This document shows positions 1-4,382 of a stretch of 10,945 nucleotides of DNA, one piece after another (the first letter of the stretch is position 1; each line of letters starts with the position of its first letter). The notes below the pieces were generated by a model. The model saw nothing but the letters and a program-made list of their open reading frames with translations. It ran no database searches and had not been told where the DNA came from. The DNA comes from JASFUX01 sp050050115 (GTDB lineage: Bacteria; Pseudomonadota; Alphaproteobacteria; Caulobacterales; Maricaulaceae), in NCBI GenBank assembly GCA_050050115.1, contig JASFUX010000108.1, positions 1 through 10,945 of the forward strand, given 5' to 3'. The position numbers were made by a program, and so were the translations under genes.

Positions 1-228
1 CGGGCGGGGGATTCCGCGGTGCGCTGGATGGCCGAGGTCTACGAGGTCGCGATGACCAGGTTTGTCGGCGCGGTCCTCACGATCGGGCGGAGTATTGACC
101 GCGGTCTGCACGTGGTCTTCTCGCCGCGGGGTGCGCTTAATCGCGATGTGCCCAACGGCGTACTGGCGATCTGGACGGCGATACTGCTCGGCGTCGCGAT
201 TATTATCGTCAGTCTCGCGCCTGGATAG
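1..228 (+). CDS. C-terminal tail of a membrane protein, possibly MrpD-like proton/cation antiporter subunit (partial)
   Basis: The frame is open from the first base of the window to a TAG at 226-228, so this is probably the end of a longer gene rather than a small complete one; an internal GTG at 19 or ATG at 28 or 52 could start a short protein instead. The last ~25 residues are a strongly hydrophobic membrane segment (around AIWTAILLGVAIIIV). Just before it comes the pattern SPRGALNRDVPNG. From memory this resembles the end of MrpD/NuoL-like proton-conducting subunits of Na+/H+ antiporters, where a Pro-x-Gly-x-Leu-x-Arg stretch and a Pro-x-Gly precede the final helix. That is family resemblance on about 75 residues, not proof. 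The membrane segment is seen directly; the antiporter assignment is an inference. Confidence 0.42.
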   Translation, partial: RAGDSAVRWMAEVYEVAMTRFVGAVLTIGRSIDRGLHVVFSPRGALNRDVPNGVLAIWTAILLGVAIIIVSLAPG

Positions 229-230
229 AT

Positions 231-250
231 ATTGGAAGAAGTTTTCCAAT
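231..250. repeat. 7-bp inverted repeat in the AT-rich region upstream of mucR
   Basis: ATTGGAA (231-237) and TTCCAAT (244-250) are perfect inverted copies with a 6-base spacer, just after the stop codon of the upstream gene and about 63 bases before the mucR start. The surrounding 225-300 stretch is clearly more AT-rich than the rest of the window. It could be an operator: MucR proteins bind AT-rich DNA and often repress their own gene. It could also be a weak hairpin ending the upstream transcript. There is no T-tract after it. Confidence 0.3.
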
Positions 251-312
251 AGTGTTGAATTGTTAGCCAAGCAGTTCTAGGGTTAATTCCGAAGACCAAT
301 TGGAGGCCTTCG

Positions 313-711
313 GTGAAAGACCGTCTAGAGATCGTTGAAATGGCGACGGACATCGTCGCTGCTTATGTCGGCAACAACGCCTTACCGGCGTCTGAGCTGC
401 CGCAACTCTTGTCAGGCGTGCATTCCGCCTTGTCGAATGCGGCTGATCAGGCCGAGCCGGCGAACGAGCCCGCCGCCCAGCCGGCGGTGTCGATCAAGAA
501 GTCGATTACGCCCGACTACTTGATTTGTCTTGAGGACGGTCGGCGCTTCAAGTCGCTCAAGCGTCATCTGCGGACCAAGTTCGACATGTCGCCCGACGAC
601 TATCGCCGCAAGTGGGGCTTGCCCGCCGATTATCCGATGGTCGCCCCCAACTATGCCAAGGCTCGCTCCGAGCTCGCAAAAAAAATGGGCCTTGGCCAGC
701 GCCGGGATTGA
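313..711 (+). CDS. mucR: MucR/Ros-family zinc-finger-like transcriptional regulator
   Basis: 132-residue DNA-binding protein of the Ros/MucR family, global regulators found in alphaproteobacteria (exopolysaccharide, virulence, motility; cell-cycle genes in Caulobacter). The start is GTG at 313 with GGAG at 302-305. The N-terminal ~55 residues are the variable oligomerisation part. Residues 60-130 are the conserved core: ITPDYLICLEDG, FKSLKRHL, the YRRKWGLPADYPMVAPNYA block and a terminal KKMGLGQRR. Classical Ros uses Cys-x2-Cys-x9-His-x3/4-His to bind zinc. Here C72 and H85 are kept, but the second Cys is D75 and the final His positions are K89/F90. Asp in place of the second Cys is known in the family, and some Mesorhizobium loti homologues fold without zinc, so the protein is probably functional. 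It appears to be monocistronic; a 176-base gap follows. Confidence 0.95.
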   Translation: MKDRLEIVEMATDIVAAYVGNNALPASELPQLLSGVHSALSNAADQAEPANEPAAQPAVSIKKSITPDYLICLEDGRRFKSLKRHLRTKFDMSPDDYRRKWGLPADYPMVAPNYAKARSELAKKMGLGQRRD

Positions 712-746
712 TCCCGCACCTAGTCTTTTCAAGACCCTGAAAGTCT

Positions 747-789
747 ACATCTAGCGGCTGCGTCGCATCGCTGCGGCGCGCGTAGATGT
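747..789 (+). other. Imperfect long stem-loop between mucR and the DnaA-domain gene
   Basis: Outer arms ACATCTA (747-753) and TAGATGT (783-789) are perfect inverted copies. Inside them GCGTCGCA (760-767) pairs with TGCGGCGC (772-779), with one G-T wobble, around the loop TCGC (768-771). The two stems are joined by a small asymmetric internal loop. It lies 36 bases after the mucR stop and 98 bases before the next start. It may terminate mucR transcription, but no T-run follows (the next bases are GCTTGTGCTCCC), so a canonical Rho-independent terminator is not supported. A structured leader of the downstream gene is the alternative. Confidence 0.4.
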
Positions 790-843
790 GCTTGTGCTCC
801 CAATGATAGGAAAGTTATCCTCTTTGCTCAAAGGCGGATGTAG

Positions 844-875
844 GCTCTGCAACCAGAGCGATTGTCCGTCAGAGC
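844..875 (+). promoter_or_regulatory. Leader hairpin with an alternative 3' arm abutting the ribosome-binding site
   Basis: GCTCTG (844-849) pairs with CAGAGC (854-859) around the loop CAAC. A second identical CAGAGC occurs at 870-875, directly touching the AGGGAG Shine-Dalgarno sequence (876-881) of the gene starting at 888. The 5' arm can therefore form either of two mutually exclusive hairpins, one of which lies immediately against the ribosome-binding site. The pairing is seen in the sequence; a regulatory role is inference. Confidence 0.3.
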
Positions 876-887
876 AGGGAGTTCAGT

Positions 888-1241
888 ATGCACCGTATAA
901 ACGACAGGGAGGACGATGTCGCACGCGCCAGGCTCGCCCAGCAGGCCGTGGCGTTCGCATTCGGCGAGGCGCTTGAAGAGATCGCCGCGCCGACCCGCGC
1001 CTCGCGACGCGCCGCTGCGGCCCGCCAGACTGCGATGTATCTGGCGCACGTCTCCTTTGGGATGAGCTTGGCGCGCGTCGCCTATGCGTTTGGCCGCGAC
1101 CGCAGCACCGTCGCCCACGCCTGCCGCGTCACCGAGGACCGACGCGAGGATCGCGGCTTCGACGACGATCTCGAGAAGATCGAGGAATTCCTGCGCGCCG
1201 CGCCCGCCGAGGTGCGTCATGACCACAAGAGGGCGGCGTGA
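888..1241 (+). CDS. Free-standing DnaA domain IV-like helix-turn-helix protein
   Basis: 117-residue protein. The start is ATG at 888 with AGGGAG at 876-881, 6 bases upstream. Residues ~45-104 match the C-terminal DNA-binding domain of the replication initiator DnaA (Bac_DnaA_C). RQTAMYLAH (46-54) corresponds to DnaA's basic loop and first helix, FGRDRSTVAHACR (68-80) to the DnaA signature with its recognition helix (DHTTV-HA type), and a terminal helix follows. There is no AAA+ ATPase, so it cannot initiate replication as DnaA does; such domain-only proteins are annotated simply as helix-turn-helix proteins. It should bind DNA, perhaps DnaA-box-like sites, as a transcription factor or DnaA competitor (inference). 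Its stop overlaps the start of the DUF6456 gene by 4 bases (GTGA), so the two are translationally coupled and probably work together. Confidence 0.85.
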   Translation: MHRINDREDDVARARLAQQAVAFAFGEALEEIAAPTRASRRAAAARQTAMYLAHVSFGMSLARVAYAFGRDRSTVAHACRVTEDRREDRGFDDDLEKIEEFLRAAPAEVRHDHKRAA

Positions 1242-2047
1242 GCGCTTCGGCGACCGCCGAACGGCGCGCCTTGAAGCGCCTCGCCGCCGCTGGGGCGGTG
1301 GCGAGGCCCGTGGCGGACGGAGCAGACGAATATGGCGTCTACGCCCGCGGAGACCGCCGCCGCCGTCCCTTGGCGCGACTCGCGGCCGGCGCGGCGCGCC
1401 GGTTGGTCTCCTCAGGTGCGCTGCAGTCGGACGGCTCGGAGGATGGGCTGGTCTTGAGCGAGCCCGGGCGCGCGCTCGCTCGGCGTACGGAGCACGCAGG
1501 CGCTGACGCTTTCCGCGCGCAGCATATGGATCTCGAGACTACGGCTCGGCGCGAGGTGGAGGTGGGAGCCTGCGCGCGCGACGAATCTGCTGACGCGACC
1601 GTGACGATCAACCGGGCGGAGTCGCCGTTGGCGTGGTTGATGCGGCGGCAGGGCGCTGGTGGCGAGAGTTATCTTTCCCGGCGCGAGTTCGCGGCGGGGG
1701 AGCGCCTACGCGGCGACTTCATCAAGGGCCGCTATCTCGGCAGGCTGACGAGCGACTGGACGGCGCCGCCGCGCGGCTCGGCGCCGCGCAGCGCTGGAGA
1801 GGCCCGTCTTGATCCGGCGGAGTCGGCGGTGGCGGCCCGGGCCCGGGTCTCGCGCGCGCTCGAGCACGTCGGCGACGGGCTTGATCGCGTGCTGAGCGCG
1901 GTGTGCCTGGAAGGCCGCGGCCTTGACGACGTCGAGCGCGGCTTCGGCTGGCCGCGCCGGTCGGGCAAGGTCGTGTTGCGGATTGCGCTGGGGCGGCTGG
2001 CGGACTTCTACGGCTATCCCGCCGAGGCGCCCGAAACGGCGGCCTGA
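1238..2047 (+). CDS. DUF6456 domain-containing protein, probable DNA-binding protein
   Basis: 269 residues, GTG start overlapping the previous stop; AGAGGG at 1228-1233 is the likely ribosome-binding site. Residues ~8-85 look like a small winged-helix unit: a helical ALKRLAAAGAV start, an EYGVY strand, then a helix ending in LVSSGAL and LSEPGRAL, similar in rhythm to a MarR-type fold. Residues ~126-258 match DUF6456: NRAESPLAWL, LSRREFAAGERLRGDF, a low-complexity linker, ARARVSRALEHVG, VLSAVCLEGRGLDDVE and a final GWPRRSGKVVLRIALGRLADFYG-type helix-turn-helix that recalls sigma-factor region 4. This is a conserved alphaproteobacterial family of unknown role. Pairing with a DnaA-domain protein suggests a DNA-binding or regulatory job (inference). 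Its last 34 bases overlap the convergent sufE gene. Confidence 0.88.
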   Translation: MSASATAERRALKRLAAAGAVARPVADGADEYGVYARGDRRRRPLARLAAGAARRLVSSGALQSDGSEDGLVLSEPGRALARRTEHAGADAFRAQHMDLETTARREVEVGACARDESADATVTINRAESPLAWLMRRQGAGGESYLSRREFAAGERLRGDFIKGRYLGRLTSDWTAPPRGSAPRSAGEARLDPAESAVAARARVSRALEHVGDGLDRVLSAVCLEGRGLDDVERGFGWPRRSGKVVLRIALGRLADFYGYPAEAPETAA

Positions 2048-2454
2048 GCGATCGCGCGGATGCGCTCGACCATGGCCCTGAGCCCGTTCGAGCGCTGTGG
2101 CGAGAGATGCTCGTCGAGACCCAGCTTGCTGAGCACCTCTTCAGAATCGACAGCGAGGATCTCCGCCGGCGTGCGGCCCGAATAGACCCGCATTAGAATC
2201 GCTGCGAGGCCGCGGACGATGTGGGCGTCGCTGTCAGCCTGGAAGGCGATCCGCGCGCCGTCGTCGACAGGCTCGGCGATCAGCCAAACCTGGCTGACGC
2301 AGCCGCGCACGCGGTTGGCTTCGGTGCGCGCATCGTCGGGAAACGCCGGCAGCTTCTCGCCCAGAGAGATGACGTGCCGGTAGCGCTCCTCCCATTCGTC
2401 GAGGAAGGAGAACTCGTCGACGAGCGCCGCGATGTCTTCGGAAATATCGCCCAT
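2014..2454 (-). CDS. sufE: SufE-family cysteine desulfuration protein
   Basis: 146-residue SufE homologue. SufE takes persulfide sulfur from the cysteine desulfurase SufS and passes it to the SufBCD scaffold for cytoplasmic iron-sulfur cluster assembly. Family marks are visible: the opening helix with FSFLDEWEERYRHVISLG (15-32), the RVRGCVSQVWL block (48-58) with the acceptor cysteine C52, then HIVRGLAAILMRVYSGRTPAEI (78-99) and LGLDEHLSPQRSNGLRAM (111-128). The length is normal. The ATG at 2454 is fixed by the conserved N-terminus, although no clear Shine-Dalgarno precedes it (the upstream bases are pyrimidine-rich). No other suf gene is nearby, so this is a stand-alone copy. Its 3' end overlaps the DUF6456 gene tail to tail. 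Confidence 0.95.
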   Translation of the reverse strand: MGDISEDIAALVDEFSFLDEWEERYRHVISLGEKLPAFPDDARTEANRVRGCVSQVWLIAEPVDDGARIAFQADSDAHIVRGLAAILMRVYSGRTPAEILAVDSEEVLSKLGLDEHLSPQRSNGLRAMVERIRAIAQAAVSGASAG

Positions 2455-2523
2455 GCAGAGGAGTTAGAGGCTTGCGTAGCGCAGCGCAATCGGTTCGGTC
2501 TGGGCGTTGTCAGCGCGCCTAAA

Positions 2524-2568
2524 GCATCGTGCGAAAATGTGGAGGCCGGTTTTTCGCAGAAGCGATGC
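2524..2568 (-). promoter_or_regulatory. Nested inverted repeat upstream of sufE (candidate operator or leader hairpin)
   Basis: TGCGAAAA (2530-2537) and TTTTCGCA (2551-2558) are perfect 8-base inverted copies with a 13-base spacer, so the arms sit 21 bases, about two helical turns, apart. Outside them GCATCG (2524-2529) and CGATGC (2563-2568) extend the symmetry after a 4-base bulge, giving 14 paired bases per side. It lies 70-114 bases upstream of the sufE start. A dimeric regulator site or a leader stem-loop would both fit. I do not recognise it as a known Irr, RirA or Fur box. Confidence 0.4.
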
Positions 2569-2581
2569 GACATCAATATGC

Positions 2582-2623
2582 TAGATCGCCGCGTGCGATT
2601 CCGATTTCGCGCGCGGCGATCTA
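2582..2623 (-). terminator. Strong hairpin downstream of the DUF5330 gene, no T-tract
   Basis: TAGATCGCCGCG (2582-2593) is a perfect inverted copy of 2612-2623, and the stem continues inward through 2594-2598 / 2607-2611 (one G-T wobble), giving about 17 base pairs around an 8-base loop. It starts 8 bases after the DUF5330 stop on the minus strand. No T-run follows (GCATATTGATG), so it is at most a hairpin-type terminator or an mRNA 3'-end stabiliser. Confidence 0.5.
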
Positions 2624-2631
2624 AGCGTTTC

Positions 2632-2898
2632 TTAGGAGCTGGGCTGCTCGCTCGACAGCACGGCGACGGCGCGCTCGGCCGCATAAAGACCGGCCTCGCG
2701 GGCGAGCGAGGCGGCCTCGGTTCCAACGGCGCAAACCTCCGGACGCTCGCCGCAGAAGCTGTCGACGGACGCCGTTGCGTCGATCACCGGGGCGCGGGTT
2801 GGCGCGGCGGTGATGACGAGATCGTTCTCGGAGAGATCGCGCGGCATGAACGCCGAAACGACGGCGCACCAGAAGACGGCTTGGCAGAGGAATCTCAC
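2632..2898 (-). CDS. DUF5330-like small membrane-anchored or exported protein
   Basis: 88 residues, GTG start at 2898 with GGAG 9 bases upstream. Residues 1-18 form a hydrophobic N-terminal segment after MR (FLCQAVFWCAVVSAFMP), a membrane anchor or signal sequence. A variable Ala/Thr-rich stretch follows, and then the compact block DSFCGERPEVCAVGTEAA (46-63) with cysteines C49 and C56, which could form a disulfide outside the cytoplasm. This arrangement, an N-terminal helix plus a 'FC.R.P..C..G' motif, matches my recollection of the alphaproteobacterial DUF5330 family, whose function is unknown. It lies upstream of sufE on the same strand, separated by 177 bases with two inverted repeats, so it is probably a separate unit. 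Confidence 0.72.
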   Translation of the reverse strand: MRFLCQAVFWCAVVSAFMPRDLSENDLVITAAPTRAPVIDATASVDSFCGERPEVCAVGTEAASLAREAGLYAAERAVAVLSSEQPSS

Positions 2899-3078
2899 GC
2901 GGGCGCTCCGTACTCGAACAACCCGGAAACCCTACGGCTTTACGCTTGATTTGCAACGAAATCGCTTGAACGGCCTAAACGAACTGCTGACGGGTCGAGC
3001 CGTATTGGCTGGCGGTTTTCACCCTTGGTTAACTCGCGCCAAACCCTAACGCTCCGTAAACAATCGCCGTATGAAAAA

Positions 3079-3110
3079 CCGCGCACCGGAGAGGTCTCTC
3101 CGGTGCGCGG
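3079..3110 (-). terminator. Rho-independent terminator of the secreted four-cysteine protein gene
   Basis: A perfect 14-base-pair GC-rich stem (CCGCGCACCGGAGA, 3079-3092, with 3097-3110) closes a 4-base loop. Read on the minus strand it is followed at once by TTTTTCAT. It sits 28 bases beyond the stop codon of the gene ending at 3138, which is the canonical position. On the plus strand the hairpin has no T-run, so it works for the leftward transcript. Confidence 0.95.
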
Positions 3111-3137
3111 CTAGAAAGCTTCTCTGTAAGCTGACGG

Positions 3138-4136
3138 CTACTGCGCAAGCACCTGGCTGAAGCAGTCGCCCACGTCCGCGACGCCGTGCTCGGCGATGCA
3201 GAACGGATCTTCGTAGCGATAGTGGGCCGCCGCAACGCACTGCTGGAAGTGCAGGCGCGCCATGATCATGCAGGTCTGCGTATCGGGCTGCTGCATGAGC
3301 GGGGAGAGCGACATCGCGTCCGAGGAATTGGCCGCGTTGAGCGCCTCGAAGGCGGCGAGGGTGATCATCTGGTCGACGACCGGCCGGTAGACCGGGTTGG
3401 CCCGAATTTCCGGCGCGGGCGTGCCTGCATGGGCGGTGCCCGGGCCGAGGCGGAACGCGCTCCAGAAGTTCGCGCGCACTTCCGCGGTGCGATCGTTCAT
3501 GCGGTCCGAGCCGACAGCGCCCGGCGCGGCGAGCGAGGTCAGGAGCTCGATGCTCGCCTCGCGCGGCGTCAGGGCCACTTCGTCGAGGTGGGCGATCCGG
3601 GCCTGACCGTCGCGGCTGACGCCCTTGGCCCAGTCCTCATCGACGATCTCATAGGCGTGATCGGTCAGGATCTCGCTGATGGCGCTGAGACGCGCGGTTT
3701 CGGCAGAGACCGTGGATAGGATGCTCGAGCGCGCGGCGTCGGCGCCCTGGATCTGCGCGGCGTACGAAAAATCGTTGCGCATCCCCGCGATGACGGCGTC
3801 GCGACCATAGTAGTCGGCCACTTCGCGCACGCCGTCGACGAAGCTCGGGCTTTGCGCGGCGATCAGCGATCCATAGGCCATCCACGATTGTGTCAGCGCG
3901 TCGGGATCGTGCCGGGAGATGGTCTCAAGCGCGACGTCGATGTCTTCTGCCGAAGCCACCGGGGCTTCTTCAAGGCCGCTGACGTCGCTCTGATAGACCG
4001 CATAGCGGCTGGCGGAGCGAACCAGCGGCGCTTCAAGGCGTTCTTCGACATTGGGTTCGTCGGAGTTGCGTGATCGAGCGTCAGCCGGAACGGCGACGGC
4101 CAGCGCGACAATCGCGGCTGGGAGAATACGGCGCAT
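3138..4136 (-). CDS. Secreted protein of unknown function with four C-terminal cysteines
   Basis: 332 residues. I set the start at the ATG at 4136 because GAGGAGAA lies 5 bases upstream and the protein then opens with a classical signal peptide: MRR, a hydrophobic stretch ILPAAIVALAVAV, and a PADA cleavage site near residue 20. In-frame upstream ATGs at 4157 and 4175 would bury that signal. The body is mostly helical. The C-terminal ~45 residues carry C289, C300, C313 and C325 in a spaced pattern (QTCMIMARLHFQQC, YEDPFCIAEHGVADVGDC), suggesting two disulfides in the periplasm. I recall similar uncharacterised proteins with a 'YED.FC...H...D...C' ending in Caulobacter relatives, but no named domain. 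It is transcribed alone, divergent from the divJ-like gene, and ends at a strong terminator. Confidence 0.85.
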   Translation of the reverse strand: MRRILPAAIVALAVAVPADARSRNSDEPNVEERLEAPLVRSASRYAVYQSDVSGLEEAPVASAEDIDVALETISRHDPDALTQSWMAYGSLIAAQSPSFVDGVREVADYYGRDAVIAGMRNDFSYAAQIQGADAARSSILSTVSAETARLSAISEILTDHAYEIVDEDWAKGVSRDGQARIAHLDEVALTPREASIELLTSLAAPGAVGSDRMNDRTAEVRANFWSAFRLGPGTAHAGTPAPEIRANPVYRPVVDQMITLAAFEALNAANSSDAMSLSPLMQQPDTQTCMIMARLHFQQCVAAAHYRYEDPFCIAEHGVADVGDCFSQVLAQ

Positions 4137-4141
4137 TCGGG

Positions 4142-4149
4142 TTCTCCTC
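4142..4149 (-). promoter_or_regulatory. Ribosome-binding site deciding the start at 4136
   Basis: On the minus strand GAGGAGAA precedes the ATG at 4136 with a 5-base spacer. It places the translation start after the longer in-frame alternatives at 4157 and 4175. Confidence 0.8.
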
Positions 4150-4259
4150 ACTCCCATTGAAGGGATATGACACACGCGTCAGCCCCAGCCAACGCGCGAC
4201 TTCAGTGCAATACGCCTTAACGCCACTCGACTTTAGAATGTCTTGCTGTCATGCCTCTT

Positions 4260-4271
4260 TTTATCGATAAA
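4260..4271. promoter_or_regulatory. 12-bp perfect palindrome in the divergent control region
   Basis: TTTATCGATAAA is a perfect palindrome in the AT-rich 246-base region between the two divergent genes. It lies 124 bases upstream of the leftward start and about 110 bases upstream of the rightward start. It could be a site for a dimeric regulator acting on either gene; no specific protein can be named. Confidence 0.3.
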
Positions 4272-4300
4272 TCAGAGCGTTAACCTTAAGCCGCGCTATT

Positions 4301-4332
4301 TTAACAAACCCTTACGTTTAGAGGTTCGTTAA
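4301..4332 (+). promoter_or_regulatory. Two tandem CtrA-like boxes upstream of the divJ-like gene
   Basis: TTAA-N7-TTAC (4301-4315) and TTAG-N7-TTAA (4318-4332) each match seven of eight positions of the CtrA consensus TTAA-N7-TTAA, in tandem, ending 50 bases before the GTG start at 4383. A GANTC methylation site (GAGTC, 4356-4360), the target of the CcrM methyltransferase and the associated GcrA regulator, follows between the boxes and the start. CtrA is the master cell-cycle regulator whose activity DivJ influences through DivK, so such sites would form a feedback link. The matches are seen; binding is inference, and the AT-rich background raises the chance of random hits. Confidence 0.45.
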
Positions 4333-4382
4333 ATTGGCCGGGCGCAGACAATCATGAGTCTTGTGGCGAAAGGGTCACCGAA

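Noticed and set aside
2221..2949. Long plus-strand open frame (about 242 codons) across the sufE and DUF5330 region
   Set aside because: It runs antisense to sufE, whose active-site block is unmistakable, and crosses the intergenic inverted repeats. Its translation has no recognisable motif; it is a shadow frame of GC-rich coding DNA.
3186..3719. Plus-strand open frame opposite the secreted four-cysteine protein
   Set aside because: The minus-strand gene has a strong ribosome-binding site, signal peptide and terminator; the plus-strand frame has none and is a shadow.
4137..4175. N-terminal extension of the secreted protein (starts at 4175 or 4157)
   Set aside because: The GAGGAGAA site and the signal peptide both point to the ATG at 4136.
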